From Burkholderiales bacterium RIFCSPHIGHO2_01_FULL_63_240 (GTDB lineage: Bacteria > Pseudomonadota > Gammaproteobacteria > Burkholderiales > Burkholderiaceae_C), in the NCBI GenBank assembly GCA_001770725.1, contig MERU01000004.1, positions 393,135 to 457,134 of the forward strand: a stretch of DNA of 64,000 nt, read 5' to 3'. A model generated the notes under the pieces. The model was not told the origin of the DNA. It saw only the letters and a program-made list of their open reading frames with translations, and did not search any database. Positions 1 through 12,800 of the stretch are shown here, piece after piece (positions within the stretch are counted from its first letter, which is position 1; each line of letters starts with the position of its first letter). The position numbers and the translations under genes were made by a program.

Positions 1-30
1 CGACGGGCCCTGCGCCGGTGGGCGCGTTGC

Positions 31-1809
<1,779 letters not shown>

Positions 1810-1836
1810 AGCAAGGGCCGTGCCGGGTCAACGGCC

Positions 1837-3912
1837 TCAGCGGATGCGCATGCCCGGCTCGGCACCAGGGAAGGGCTCGAGCACGTACACGCCCGGGTTG
1901 GCCTTCTCGTCGGCGTGCGAGGCGGCCAGCACCATGCCCTCGCTGACGCCGAACTTCATCTTGCGCGGTGCCAGGTTGGCCACCAGCACGGTGAGCTTGC
2001 CAATCAGCTGCTCGGGCTGGTAGGCCTCCTTGATGCCGCTGAAGACGTTGCGGTGGCGGCCCTCGCCTGCGTCCAGCGTCAGGCGCAGCAGCTTGGTGCT
2101 GCCTTCGACGTGCTCGGCGTTGACGATCCTGGCGATGCGCAAATCCACCTTGACGAAGTCGTCGATGGTGATCGTGGGCGCGATGTCCTCACCGCCGGGC
2201 TTGACGGCCTCGACCACGGGCGCGGGCGGCGCCTCGAACAAGGCGTCCAGCATCTTCGCGTCCACGCGCTGCATCAGGTGCTGGTACGCGCCGATGGTGT
2301 GCTCACCCAGCAGCTTGTCCGCATCGGAGAACGTCAGCGGCTCGACCTTCAGGAAGGCCTCGACGTTGGCGGCCACGGCCGGCAGGACAGGCTTGAGGTA
2401 GATGCTCAGCAGGCGGAAGGCCTCGATGCACACCGAGCAGACCTCCTGCAGGCGGGCATCGAGGCCTTCCTGCTTGGCCAGCTCCCAGGGCTTGTTGGCG
2501 TCCACGTACTCGTTGACGCGGTCAGCCAGCAGCATGATCTCGCGCAGCACCTTGCCCAGCTCGCGGGCCTCGTACTGCCTGACGATGCTGGCGCCACCGG
2601 CCTGCAGCGCGACCAGCAAAGCCTTGCCTTCGTCGCCGATGGCGGCGGTCAACTTGCCTTCGAAGCGCTTGGCGATGAAGCCGGCCGCGCGGCTGGCGAT
2701 GTTGACGAACTTGCCCACCAGGTCGGCGTTGACCCGGGCCATGAAATCGTCCTTGTTGAAATCGATGTCTTCGACGTTGGCGTTGAGCTTGGCGGCGATG
2801 TAGTAACGCAGCCATTCGGGGTTCATGCCCAGGCTCAGGTACTTCAGCGGGTCCAGGCCCGTGCCGCGGCTCTTGGACATCTTCTCGCCGTTGTTGACGG
2901 TCATGAAGCCGTGCACGTTCACCTGATTGGGCAGCTTGCGGCCGCTGAACTTCAGCATCGCGGGCCAGAACAGGGTGTGGAAGTAGGTGATGTCCTTGCC
3001 GATGAAGTGCACCTGCTCGACCTGCGGGTCGGCCATGAACTCGTCGAACGAGCGGGTCTCGCCATAACGGGCCTTGGGGCCACCTGCCGCGAAGTAGCTC
3101 TTGAGCGAGGCCAGGTAGCCGATGGGCGCGTCCAGCCACACATAGAAGTACTTGCCCGGCGCTTCGGGGATTTCAATGCCGAAATAAGGCGCGTCGCGGC
3201 TGATGTCCCAATCGCCCAGGCCACCTTCGCCGTTCTCGTCCTTGGTGAACCACTCCTTGATCTTCTTGCTGACGGCCGGCTGCAGCTTGCCGTCCTGCGT
3301 CCAGGCCTGCAGGAAGTCCAGACAGCGCTGGTCCGACAGCCTGAAGAAGTAGTGGTCAGAGGTCTTGAGCACCGGCGTGGCGCCCGACAGCGAGGAATAC
3401 GGGTTCTTCAATTCCGTGGGCGCGTAGACAGCACCACACACCTCGCACGAATCGCCGTACTGGTCCTTGGCTGCGCACTTGGGACACTCGCCCTTGATGA
3501 AGCGGTCGGCCAGGAACATGCCCTTTTCGGGGTCGAAGAACTGCTCGACCGGGCGCACGTCGATCAGGCCCTGGGCCTTGAGTTCGCGGTAGATGGCCTG
3601 CGCCAGCTCGTGGTTTTCGGGGCTGTCGGTGCTCGACCAGTGGTCGAAGCTGATGTGAAAGCCATCCAGGTAGGGCTTGCGGCCGGCGGCGATGTCGGCC
3701 ACGAACTGCTGCGGCGTCTTGTTCACCTTCTGGGCCGCGATCATGATCGGCGCGCCATGGGCGTCGTCGGCACCCACGAAATGCACCTGATGCCCCTGCA
3801 TGCGCTGGAACCGCACCCAGATGTCGGCCTGGATGTACTCCATGATGTGACCGATGTGGAAGTGGCCGTTGGCGTAAGGCAGCGCGGTGGTGACGAAGAG
3901 CTGGCGGGGCAT
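1837..3912 (-). CDS. metG: Methionyl-tRNA synthetase
   Basis: This cytoplasmic enzyme charges tRNA-Met and initiator tRNA with methionine using ATP. The start at 3912 gives [19 protein letters not shown], the usual beginning of the family; an in-frame ATG eight codons upstream adds only a non-conserved leader. The class I HIGH motif is at residues 19-22 and KMSKS near residue 342. A zinc-knuckle region (CPKC...CEVCG) lies between the two halves of the catalytic domain. The C-terminal 110 residues form the EMAPII/Trbp111-like tRNA-binding domain ([17 protein letters not shown] and following), as in dimeric long-form MetG. All key motifs are intact and length (691 residues) is normal. It is divergent from apbC, sharing a 172-bp promoter region. 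Confidence 0.98.
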   Translation of the reverse strand: MPRQLFVTTALPYANGHFHIGHIMEYIQADIWVRFQRMQGHQVHFVGADDAHGAPIMIAAQKVNKTPQQFVADIAAGRKPYLDGFHISFDHWSSTDSPENHELAQAIYRELKAQGLIDVRPVEQFFDPEKGMFLADRFIKGECPKCAAKDQYGDSCEVCGAVYAPTELKNPYSSLSGATPVLKTSDHYFFRLSDQRCLDFLQAWTQDGKLQPAVSKKIKEWFTKDENGEGGLGDWDISRDAPYFGIEIPEAPGKYFYVWLDAPIGYLASLKSYFAAGGPKARYGETRSFDEFMADPQVEQVHFIGKDITYFHTLFWPAMLKFSGRKLPNQVNVHGFMTVNNGEKMSKSRGTGLDPLKYLSLGMNPEWLRYYIAAKLNANVEDIDFNKDDFMARVNADLVGKFVNIASRAAGFIAKRFEGKLTAAIGDEGKALLVALQAGGASIVRQYEARELGKVLREIMLLADRVNEYVDANKPWELAKQEGLDARLQEVCSVCIEAFRLLSIYLKPVLPAVAANVEAFLKVEPLTFSDADKLLGEHTIGAYQHLMQRVDAKMLDALFEAPPAPVVEAVKPGGEDIAPTITIDDFVKVDLRIARIVNAEHVEGSTKLLRLTLDAGEGRHRNVFSGIKEAYQPEQLIGKLTVLVANLAPRKMKFGVSEGMVLAASHADEKANPGVYVLEPFPGAEPGMRIR

Positions 3913-4084
3913 GGTTTGAAGGGATGGCGATCGCAAGGCAGGGATTTTAGGCTGCCAGGGCCGACCAGCTCACCCACATGGAGGAAGGCCTTGTTGACAG
4001 CCGCTTCCCAGGGGCGTTCCCGGCTAGACTGAACGACCCGCTTTCGCGCCCTGCTTCCCCTCCTTGTTTGCCTGTTTCCCTCGC

Positions 4085-5224
4085 ATGACCGCCGTCCCAA
4101 CGCCCCTCGAAGCCGCCGCCCTCGACGCCCTGCGCCAATTGCCCGACCCGCTCACGGGACAGGACTGGGTGTCTGCCCGCCGCGTGCGCCAACTCAAGGT
4201 GGTGGCCGGCCGGGCCGAGGTCGACATCGTGCTGGGCTATCCGGCGCGTTCGCAGTGGCCCGCCTACACCCAGCTGGTCGAGGCCGCCCTCCTGCGCGTT
4301 GACGGCGTCCGTGAGGTGGCGGTCAACTGGTCCACAGACGTCGTCGCCCACCAGGCCATGCGCGGCCAGGCCCTGCTGCCTGGCGTGAAGAACCTGGTTG
4401 CCGTGGCCTCCGGCAAGGGCGGCGTGGGCAAGAGCACCACCGCCGTCAACCTGGCCCTGGCGCTGGCCGCCGAGGGCGCGCGCGTGGGCATGCTCGACGC
4501 CGACATCTACGGGCCCAGCCAGCCCCTGATGCTGGGCCTGGCTGGCAAGCCCGACAGCCCGGACGGCAAGACCATCACCCCGCCTGTCAACCACGGCCTG
4601 CAGACCATGTCCATCGGCCTGCTGATCGAGGGCCAGGCACCGGCCATCTGGCGCGGCCCCATGGCCACCCAGGCTTTTGATCAGATGCTGCGCCTGAGCA
4701 ACTGGGGCGCCCCCGACGAGCCGCTCGACTACCTCATCGTCGACATGCCCCCGGGCACCGGCGACATCCACCTGAGCCTGAGCCAGCGCGCCCCCCTGAC
4801 GGCCGCCATCATCGTCACCACGCCGCAAGACATCGCCCTGCTCGACGCCAAGAAGGGCCTGCAGATGTTCGAGAAGGTGTCGGTGCCGGTGCTGGGCATC
4901 GTCGAGAACATGGCCACCTACTGCTGCCCGAACTGCGGCCACGAGGCGCACATCTTCGGGCAGGACGGCGGCAAGCGCCTGGCCGAAACCTGCGGCGTGC
5001 CCCTGTTGGGCTCCATGCCGCTGGACATCGGCATCCGCGAGCAGGCCGACAGCGGCCACCCCACCCTGGTGGCCGAACCCGACGGCAAGGTGGCCGGCCT
5101 TTACAAGGCCATGGCCCGCCAGGTGGCCGCCGGCCTGTCGAAACTGCCCAAGGACTACAGCGGCAAGCTGCCGGGCGTCAGCGTCGAGTCCGGTGGCAAC
5201 AGCGGCGCTGGCAAGCAAGGCTGA
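4085..5224 (+). CDS. apbC: Mrp/ApbC family iron-sulfur cluster carrier ATPase
   Basis: This P-loop ATPase of the Mrp/Nbp35 group binds and transfers [4Fe-4S] clusters to apo-enzymes in the cytoplasm. Residues 1-95 form the MIP18/DUF59-like N-terminal domain. The deviant Walker A GKGGVGKSTT starts near residue 109, followed by the MLDADIYGPSQP segment and VDMPPGTGD switch region. A CCPNCG motif near residue 280 supplies the paired cysteines that bridge a cluster in a dimer. I chose ATG 4085 (MTAVPTP) because the seven upstream in-frame codons look non-conserved. Length, 379 residues, is normal. The gene is divergent from metG, a common arrangement in betaproteobacteria. Confidence 0.95.
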   Translation: MTAVPTPLEAAALDALRQLPDPLTGQDWVSARRVRQLKVVAGRAEVDIVLGYPARSQWPAYTQLVEAALLRVDGVREVAVNWSTDVVAHQAMRGQALLPGVKNLVAVASGKGGVGKSTTAVNLALALAAEGARVGMLDADIYGPSQPLMLGLAGKPDSPDGKTITPPVNHGLQTMSIGLLIEGQAPAIWRGPMATQAFDQMLRLSNWGAPDEPLDYLIVDMPPGTGDIHLSLSQRAPLTAAIIVTTPQDIALLDAKKGLQMFEKVSVPVLGIVENMATYCCPNCGHEAHIFGQDGGKRLAETCGVPLLGSMPLDIGIREQADSGHPTLVAEPDGKVAGLYKAMARQVAAGLSKLPKDYSGKLPGVSVESGGNSGAGKQG

Positions 5225-5250
5225 CCCGAACGCCCAAAGGAAAGGCAGCC

Positions 5251-7881
5251 ATGGCACCGATGCTGTCCGCCGACGACGCCTGGTTCGACCTGGTGCCCCT
5301 GGCCCTGATCGAGTTCAACGAACACGGTCGGGTGCTGCGTGCCAACTCGGCGCTCAGCGCCCTGCTCGGCTACGCCACCCTGCCCGGCAGCAACCTCGCC
5401 GAGGGCCCTTCGGCCCTGCAGCGCCTGTGCGGCTGGGACTCGCCCCTGACCCTGCTGGCCCTGGGCCCCGAAGACCCACCCCTGCAGTCCCGCGTGAACC
5501 AGTCGCGCGGTCAGGCGGGCCTGGTGGGTCTGCACAGCCAGGTCTGGACGGTGGCCAACCCTGACCCAGAGCAATCGCGCCGCTTCCTGTGTGCCATTCG
5601 CGAGGCCGCCGGCAGCCAGGCGCCCGACACGCCCGGCATCCGCATCACCTCTGACGCCGATGCCGACCCGCTGCCCGACCAGGCCGTGCTGCTGCACGAG
5701 CTCAGCACCATCCTCGAGAGCACGCCGGCAGGCATCGCCTACCTCAGAGACGACGTGCTGGTGCGCTGCAACCGCCGCTTCGAGCGCATGCTGGGCCTGC
5801 CGCCCGGCTCGCTGCCCGGCCAGAGCCTGTCCGTGCTGCTGGGAGCCGACCCACGCATCGAACGCGCCGTCACCGAGGCCGCGCGCCAGGTGCAGGAACA
5901 CAGCCAGCACGAAACCGACATCGAGATCGTCCTGCCTGGCCAGAGCACCCGCTGGTACGCCCTGTCGGTGCGGCGCATCGGCGAATCGGTCGAGCCGCTG
6001 GAGCTCATCGTCGTGCTCTCCGACATCACCCGTTCGCGGCAGCAGCAGGCCCAACTCGAGTCGCTCGGCCGCGACCGTGACCTGATGTTCACCCTCTCCG
6101 GCGTGGGCATCGCCTTTGTGCGCGACGGCCACATCCAGCGCGCCAACCCGGCCCTGTCCGACCTCATCGGCGAGCCCGATGCCGACCTCACCGGGCGCGC
6201 CGTGCAGGCCCTGTACGCACCGGAGCTCGACCTCAACACCGAGGCCGACGTCACCAGCGTGCTGCGCAGCCTGGGCCATTGGCAGGGCGAGCGGGCCCTG
6301 CGGATGCGGGCGGCAGGCCAGGGGCAAACCCAAGGCATCTGGGCCGAAGTGGCCATGCGCCTGGTCAACCCCGGGCGCCCCGAAGAGGGCTTCATCGCCT
6401 CCTTCGTGAACGTCGACGCCCGCCACCGCGCCGAGTGGAACCTCACACTGCAAGCCGATCGCACCCGCGCCATCCTCGACTCGGTCTTCGTCGGCATCGT
6501 GACCATCGACACCCATGGCATCGCCTGGATGAACCGCTCGGCGCGCCGCATGTTCGCCGGCGACCTCGCCGATTTCGTCGGCCAGCCGCTGAGCACCGTT
6601 GCCAACCCCGACCTCGACCACCCCTTCCGCCTGACCGACTACCTCGACGGCCTGGAGGACGGGCAATCGCACACCTTCGAGTGCCAGGTGGTGGGCCGCG
6701 ACGGCCGCGTGTTCTGGGTGGTGGGCAACGCCGTGGTCACGCTCGATGAACTCGGCCAGCGCCAGGCCACCTACGCCCTGCTCGACATCGACCGCCGGCG
6801 TCAGGCCGAAGCCGAAACGGCCGAGGCGCAGGCCACGCTGCAGCGCATCATCGCGATGGCACCCATGGCCATCCAGCTGATCGACGCGCACCACCTCACG
6901 CTGCTGCAGGCCAACCAGGCCAGCGCGCAGTTCATGGGGCAGGAGCCGTTCAAGGTCATCGGCCAGCCACTGGAGGCGGCCTTCCCCGCCGAGCGTGGCC
7001 GCCAGTTGCGCGCCGAGGTGCAGGCCGCGCTTGACAGCGGCAAGGCGCGCCACAAGGAACACACCGTGGCCGGCCGCAACGGCAACCAGATCTGGGACGT
7101 CAACTACCTGCCCCTGAACGCCGATGGCGAAGCCGCAGATCAGATCCTGTTGGTGGCCTCCGACATCACCGAGCAGCGCGCCGCCGAGCAGGCACGCCTG
7201 GAGGCCGCCATCGCCCAGCGCGAGATGCTGGTCAAGGAAGTGCACCACCGCATCAAGAACAACCTGCAGGGCGTGGCGGGCCTGTTGCAACAGATCGCCG
7301 CGCGCAAGCCCGAAGTGGCCTCGGCCATCTCCGAGGTGGTCGGGCAGGTTCAGGCCATCGCCCAGGTCTATGGCCTGCAGGTGGGAACGGGCGGCCCGCT
7401 GCGCCTCAAAGCCGTCGTCGAAGCCATCGCCCAATCGGTGCAACGCACCTTCGGTCGCCCCATCCAGCTCGAACTTGAAGGGCCGAACGCGGGCGACTGG
7501 CAACTGCCCGAGGCCGAGTCCATCCCGATCGCGCTGAGCCTCAACGAGCTGCTCACCAATGCCCACAAGCATGGCCCCGGCCAGCAGGCCATCCGCTGCC
7601 AGCTCGCGTCGAGCGAAACCGGCGTGCGCATCGAGATCCGCAGCCCTGGCCAGTTGCCCGAAGGCTTCAACATCGACCGCGTGCCCGGCGGCGTCTCCGG
7701 GCTGGGTCTGGTGCGCGCCCTGTTGCCTCGCCGCAGCGCCAAGCTGTCGCTGGCGCAAGACCAGGCCGAGGTGCTGACCCGGCTGGACCTCACCCCGCCA
7801 GGCATCCTCCTCGTCGTCCAGCCACCCCCGCTGATCGCAGGAGAACCCGCTGGCCACCAGATCGCGCTGTGGCCACAATGA
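5251..7881 (+). CDS. Multi-PAS soluble sensor kinase, HisKA_2 type
   Basis: This is an 876-residue histidine kinase without obvious membrane spans, so it probably senses a cytoplasmic signal. Several PAS-like repeats fill residues 1-640, each ending in a PAC-like strand such as ELIVVLSDITRSR or ILLVASDITEQR. The phospho-acceptor box is of the HisKA_2 class, REMLVKEVHHRIKNNLQG, with the histidine near residue 664. The HATPase domain follows, with N-box LNELLTNAHKHG near 766 and a GLGLVRALLP box. It lies 91 bp upstream of an ANTAR response regulator on the same strand. HisKA_2 kinases commonly partner ANTAR regulators (EutW/EutV style), so the two probably form one system. No signal can be assigned. 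Confidence 0.92.
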   Translation: MAPMLSADDAWFDLVPLALIEFNEHGRVLRANSALSALLGYATLPGSNLAEGPSALQRLCGWDSPLTLLALGPEDPPLQSRVNQSRGQAGLVGLHSQVWTVANPDPEQSRRFLCAIREAAGSQAPDTPGIRITSDADADPLPDQAVLLHELSTILESTPAGIAYLRDDVLVRCNRRFERMLGLPPGSLPGQSLSVLLGADPRIERAVTEAARQVQEHSQHETDIEIVLPGQSTRWYALSVRRIGESVEPLELIVVLSDITRSRQQQAQLESLGRDRDLMFTLSGVGIAFVRDGHIQRANPALSDLIGEPDADLTGRAVQALYAPELDLNTEADVTSVLRSLGHWQGERALRMRAAGQGQTQGIWAEVAMRLVNPGRPEEGFIASFVNVDARHRAEWNLTLQADRTRAILDSVFVGIVTIDTHGIAWMNRSARRMFAGDLADFVGQPLSTVANPDLDHPFRLTDYLDGLEDGQSHTFECQVVGRDGRVFWVVGNAVVTLDELGQRQATYALLDIDRRRQAEAETAEAQATLQRIIAMAPMAIQLIDAHHLTLLQANQASAQFMGQEPFKVIGQPLEAAFPAERGRQLRAEVQAALDSGKARHKEHTVAGRNGNQIWDVNYLPLNADGEAADQILLVASDITEQRAAEQARLEAAIAQREMLVKEVHHRIKNNLQGVAGLLQQIAARKPEVASAISEVVGQVQAIAQVYGLQVGTGGPLRLKAVVEAIAQSVQRTFGRPIQLELEGPNAGDWQLPEAESIPIALSLNELLTNAHKHGPGQQAIRCQLASSETGVRIEIRSPGQLPEGFNIDRVPGGVSGLGLVRALLPRRSAKLSLAQDQAEVLTRLDLTPPGILLVVQPPPLIAGEPAGHQIALWPQ

Positions 7882-7917
7882 GCAAGCGTCCGCCGCGCGG
7901 TAGACTTGGCCCATGTT

Positions 7918-7938
7918 CCAGGGGTGCGGACCCCCTGG
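7918..7938 (+). promoter_or_regulatory. Hairpin in the leader of the ANTAR regulator gene
   Basis: CCAGGGG and CCCCTGG form a perfect 7-bp stem around a 7-nt loop (TGCGGAC), ending 34 nt before the proposed GTG start of the ANTAR regulator. ANTAR proteins act on RNA hairpins in leaders, so a hairpin here could be autoregulatory. The canonical ANTAR site is a pair of hexaloop hairpins with A1 and G4, and only one hairpin with a non-matching loop is seen. Confidence 0.4.
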
Positions 7939-7972
7939 TGGGCTGTTCGCTGATGCGCTCGAGAGGCTGCGC

Positions 7973-8599
7973 GTGAATCAAAAAGGCAAGATCCTGGTGG
8001 TGGACGATGACCGGCTGGTGCTGGCCACCCTCACCCATGGCCTCTCGCAGGCGGGCTACGAAGTCATCGACGCGGACAACGGCGACGACGCCATCCTGCT
8101 GGCGCGCGAGCACAAGCCGGAGCTGGCGCTGCTGGACATCCGCATGGAAGGCAAGTCCGGCTTCGACGTGGCCGCCTACCTGCGCGAGTACTGCCAGATC
8201 CCCTTCATGTTCCTGTCGGCCTTCGCCGACGAGGCGACCATCAAGCAGGTCAAGGCACTCGGCGCCCTGACCTACCTGGTCAAGCCGCTGGACATCCAGC
8301 AGATCGTGCCGGCCGTCGAGGCCGCGTTCGCCAACCGCCCCAACCAGCAAGCTGCCCCGGCTCAGCCCGCAGCGGCTGTTGCAAATGCCCCCGCGGCGGC
8401 AACGCCCGCCTCTGCCGACCCGCTCACCGACACCATCGCGCTGGCCGTCGGCATCGTCATGCACCGATATTCGCTGACGCGTCGCCAGGCACTCGAACGC
8501 CTGCAGCAGCAGGCCCGTCAGGAAGGCTGCACCGTGGCGGCCCTCGGCGAGCGCCTGATCAACGCACAGGAAGTGCTGGCCGGCCTGGGCTCGATCTGA
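7973..8599 (+). CDS. ANTAR-domain response regulator
   Basis: This is a 208-residue cytoplasmic regulator with a receiver domain (ILVVDDD near the N terminus, phospho-acceptor Asp in LALLDIRM near residue 54, conserved Lys in LVKPLD) joined by an Ala/Pro-rich linker to a C-terminal ANTAR domain (about residues 150-202: ALAVGIVMHRYSLTRRQALE). ANTAR domains bind hairpins in nascent RNA and prevent transcription termination. I chose GTG 7973 because GAGAGG sits 6 nt upstream and the receiver fold starts right after it; an ATG at 7913 would add a 20-residue non-conserved leader lying across the hairpin. It is the likely output partner of the HisKA_2 kinase upstream. The target RNAs are unknown. 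Confidence 0.9.
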   Translation: MNQKGKILVVDDDRLVLATLTHGLSQAGYEVIDADNGDDAILLAREHKPELALLDIRMEGKSGFDVAAYLREYCQIPFMFLSAFADEATIKQVKALGALTYLVKPLDIQQIVPAVEAAFANRPNQQAAPAQPAAAVANAPAAATPASADPLTDTIALAVGIVMHRYSLTRRQALERLQQQARQEGCTVAALGERLINAQEVLAGLGSI

Positions 8600-8617
8600 G
8601 CGCCCGAGGAGCCAGGC

Positions 8618-9709
8618 TCAGGCGGCGCTGTCGAGGGGGTTGTCGAGGCGGTCCGTCAGCGTGAAGTAAAAGCAGGCGCCCTGCCCGATTTGCGCCTCTG
8701 CCCAGACCCGCCCCCCATGGCGGCGGATGATGTGGCGCACACCCGCCAACCCGACCCCGTTGCCCTCGAAATCCTTGGCGCTGTGCAAGCGCTGGAACAT
8801 GCCGAAAAGTTTGTCGGCGTGCTGCATGTCAAACCCCGCGCCGTTGTCCCGAACAAAATAAACGGGGGGATTGGTGGCGGGCATGCACCCGAATTCGATG
8901 CGGGGGGACGGCACTTTGGCGCTGTATTTCAGGGCATTGCCGAGCAGGTTTTCGACCACCCGACGCAGCAGGGTGATGTCGGCCTGAGCGCACAAACCGG
9001 GCTGAATCACCCATTCGACCTGTGAGGACATGGCCCGCACCATGGACTGTTCATCGGCCACGTCGCGCACCAGCGCCGACAGGTCGATGTCCTGGCGCCC
9101 CAGGGGCTCGGTGGCCAGTTGCGCCTGCGCCAGGACGGCGTCGATCATGCCGTTCATGCGGGCGGAGGCCGCCAGCACGCGCTCGAGGTGGTCCTGACCC
9201 AGTTTGTCGAGGTGACGACCGTAATCTTCCTGGACGATGCGCGTGAAGCCATCGATCACACGCAAAGGCGCGCGCAGGTCGTGCGAGAGGGCATAGCGCA
9301 GCGCCTCCTGCTCGGCTTCGCGAGCAAGGTCAGGCTCCATGTCGGCAGGAAGGCCGCAGGCCGACTTCGCCTCGTGCGACGCCTCATGCGGCACCACCGC
9401 AGGCTTGCCCGTGTCAGCAGGCAGACCGTGCTCAGGCAAGGCCACAGGGTCGCCAACGGGCGCAACCACGGCTGAAGCGGCCTGCCCGGCGGCAGGCGCC
9501 GCTGGGGGCAACAACCTGAGGATCGTGCGCACCACCACCGCCACCGCCAGCCAGAAACCCGCGGCCAGCACCCACGCCCAGGCCGGCGCGTCCGTGACCA
9601 GCAGGCCGATCGCCAAACCCAGGCCGGCAATACCCCAGCCAGGGATCAACGCCCCCAATTCGGGCCTCGCAGCCCCGGGCTCATCCGACGGTCCGTTGTG
9701 AATCCGCAT
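8618..9709 (-). CDS. Membrane-associated sensor histidine kinase
   Basis: This is a 363-residue kinase. Two short hydrophobic segments (about residues 21-65) should anchor it in the inner membrane with almost no periplasmic part. A Pro/Ala-rich linker leads to a HisKA domain with H143 in LSHDLRAPLRVIDGF, the version common in phytochrome-like kinases. The HATPase domain has ENLLGNALKYS, VRDNGAGFDM and GNGVGLAGVRHI. It is convergent with the ANTAR regulator gene, with 18 bp between stop codons, and divergent from the large hybrid kinase. It has no receiver of its own, so it probably works with the receivers encoded to its right. Confidence 0.9.
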   Translation of the reverse strand: MRIHNGPSDEPGAARPELGALIPGWGIAGLGLAIGLLVTDAPAWAWVLAAGFWLAVAVVVRTILRLLPPAAPAAGQAASAVVAPVGDPVALPEHGLPADTGKPAVVPHEASHEAKSACGLPADMEPDLAREAEQEALRYALSHDLRAPLRVIDGFTRIVQEDYGRHLDKLGQDHLERVLAASARMNGMIDAVLAQAQLATEPLGRQDIDLSALVRDVADEQSMVRAMSSQVEWVIQPGLCAQADITLLRRVVENLLGNALKYSAKVPSPRIEFGCMPATNPPVYFVRDNGAGFDMQHADKLFGMFQRLHSAKDFEGNGVGLAGVRHIIRRHGGRVWAEAQIGQGACFYFTLTDRLDNPLDSAA

Positions 9710-9876
9710 TCAAACGATTGTAAGGAGGGCCGAAAGGGGTTTCTTCTGCTGGCCTGAAACTTTTCAGCCAAGCTAAAGTTCGTGAGATTTTTGACGATTG
9801 TCCCCTGATTCCCGGTTGGATGATTTCCGGGCTCACCCTGTTTCCGTCAGATTCGCAACCCATTTTGACCGCACCC

Positions 9877-12800
9877 ATGCGCACCCCCTGGAAGGCCCTG
9901 ATGTTGATGATGGCCCTGGCTGGCACGTCGGCCGCGGGCTGGGCATGGGGGCCTGCGGGTGCGGGGCTGACGCTGGCCATGCTGGCCTCGGGCAGCATCG
10001 GTTACCTGGCGCGGCGCAGGCCGCTGCCGGCGCCCGAGCTGGGGCCGCCCCTGACCACCGTGCCCACCTCGTCACCCAACAGCCAGCCCCAGGTCGAGGC
10101 CGAGGTGTTGCATGCACGGCACGAAGTGCACCTGCAACTCATCCGCGAGATCGCGGAACACGCCCGCTCGGCCGAGGCGCTGGGTCAGGCACTGGCGCGG
10201 GTCGGCGAAGCCCTGCACCGGCACCTGGGTTCGCGCGCCTGGGCGGCGCTGCAAGTCGAAGGCTGGAACGGCGAGTCCGGGTCGCTGCGCCCCTGGTCTC
10301 ACCAGGCCGGCAGCGAACCGGAGCACATCGACGTCACCGCCATCGCCCCCACCCACCGCAAAGACCGCCCCCTTGGGCAAGCGCTGGGCACGCTCAAGCC
10401 CACGGTGTCAGATCTGCGCCAATCGCCAGGCACCCCCAGCCCTTGGCGCGCCGCCGGCACCCAGCGCGTGCTGGCATTGCCGGTGTCTGTGGATGGCTGG
10501 CCCCTGGCCATGCTCGAGTTCGATGACCCGGCTCGCGCTCACGCTGACGTTGAGGCCGTGCTCGAGGTGGCCGCCATCCAGTTGGGCTTCGTCGCCCAGC
10601 GCGACGCCAACCGCGCGCGCATGGCCAGCCACGAAGAGCACCTGGGCCGCCTGGCCCTGGTGGCTTCTCGCATCAGCAGCGGCGTGGCCATCACCGACCG
10701 CGAGGGCACCATCGAGTGGATCAACGCCGCCTTCGTTGCCCTGACCGGTTGGCCGGAAGAGCGGGTGCTGGGCCGCAAGCTGCCCGAACTGCTCGCCCAG
10801 GAAGTCTCCGACGCCGACACCGTCAACGAGCTGCAGACCCAGCTCGAGCGTGGCGTGCCCTTCCGCGTTTCCTATGAAGCAGGTCGCCAGGGTGCGCAGA
10901 CCCTCACCCGCTACTGGGGTGAGATCGACGCCATCCAGATGCTCGACGAAACGGGCGGTCGCAACCAGTACGTCTGCCTGTTCACCGACATCACCAAGCG
11001 CAAGGCCCAGGAGCACGTGCGCGACCAGGAGCGCGAGTTCCTCGAGGCCCTGCTGGGCAACCTGCCGGTCAGCCTGTTCGTGCTCGATCCGGTCAACCTC
11101 AACGTCGTGGCCATCAATCGCTACACCGAGATCGAGTTCTCGCTGCAGCGCGACCGCGTGGTCGGGCGCTCGTTCGAGCAGGCGCTGGGCAAGTCGGTGA
11201 TGGGCCTGACCCAGCCGCACATGCAGCAGGCCGTCGACAGCGGCGAGACGGTCGAGCACGACTTCACCTGGCAGGGCGAGTCGGGCATGCGCGTGGTCAA
11301 CGCAAGGCACTTCGCGCTGCGCCACAGCAATGGCCGCCCTCGCCTGCTGATCTCGCTGGTGCGCGACATCACCGCCTCGCGCCAGGCCCAGGCCGACCTG
11401 GAGGAGTCCGAACGCCGTTTCCGCGAGTTGGTCGAGTCGATGGACGACGCCGTCTACGTCTCCACAGAAGGACGCAACAGCTTCCTGTACCTGAGCCCGC
11501 GCACGCACGAGTTGCTGGGCATGCCGGGCGAGGACATCCAGGCCCGTGCCGACAAGGTGCGCGCGCTGGTCGTGCCCGAAGACATCCCCCTGCTGCGCGA
11601 GCAGGAAGCGCAGGAGCGCCTGGGGATCAACACCGACACCCTGCTGCGCCTGCAGATCCCGGGCAAGGGCCTGCGCTGGATGCGTCACCGCAGCCGCACC
11701 CGCCACCTGCCCGACGGCGCCACCCGGGTCTATGGCCTGGTGTCCGACGTGACCGACGAGCGCAACCAGGCGCTGGAGCTGCAGCGGGCCCGCGACATGG
11801 CCGAGGCTGCCAGCCAGGCCAAGAGCCAGTTCATGGCCAACATGAGCCATGAGATCCGCACGCCCATGAACGGCATCCTGGGCATGACGGAGCTGCTGCT
11901 GGGCACCCCGCTCAACGACAAGCAGCGCCGCTTTGCCCAGGCGGTCTACCGCTCGGGCGAGAGCCTGCTGGAAATCATCAACGACATCCTGGACTTCGCC
12001 AAGATCGAAGCCGGCCGCCTGGAGCTGGCCAACAGCGACTTCGTGCTGCGCACACTTGTCGAGGACACCCTGGAGCTGATGGCCCCGCGTGCGCACGAGA
12101 AGGGCCTGGAGCTGTCCTTCCGAGAACAACCGGGCTTGCCCAGCGTCATCCACGGCGACCCGCTGCGCCTGCGCCAGATCCTCACCAACCTGGTGGCCAA
12201 CGCCATCAAGTTCACCGAGCACGGCGAGGTGGTGGTCGACATCCGCCGCGGCATGGGCGGCACCGTCCACAGCAGCGTGCCTTCCGAGGACAAGCACATC
12301 GAGCTGGAGTTCATGGTGCGCGACACCGGCATCGGCATCCCCAGCGAGGTGATCCCCCGCCTGTTCAGCGCCTTCGTGCAGGCCAACGTCGGCATGGCGC
12401 GCCGCTATGGCGGCACCGGCCTGGGCCTGGCGATCTCCAAGCAACTCGTCGAGCTCATGGGCGGGCACATCGAGGCACACAGCGCCCCTGGCGTCGGCTC
12501 GGAGTTCGTCTTCCGCGTGCCAGTGTCCGTGGGCGACACCCAGATCGACCTGGCCCTGATCGAAGAGCCCGAGATGCCGGCCTTCAACGTGCTCGTGGTC
12601 GACGACAACGACACCAACCGCACCGTCATCGAGAACATGCTGACGGCCTGGGGGATGAACGTCACGCAGGCCACCAACGGCCGCGAGGCGCTCGACATCC
12701 TGATGGCCCACCCCACCCAGGACGCCGATTTCGACCTGGCGCTGGTGGACATGAACATGCCCGAGCTGGACGGCCTGGGCCTGGCCGATGCGCTGCACAA

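Noticed and set aside
5155..7914. 919-codon frame opposite the HisKA_2 kinase
   Set aside because: The forward gene has clear PAS, HisKA_2 and HATPase motifs; the reverse product is low complexity.
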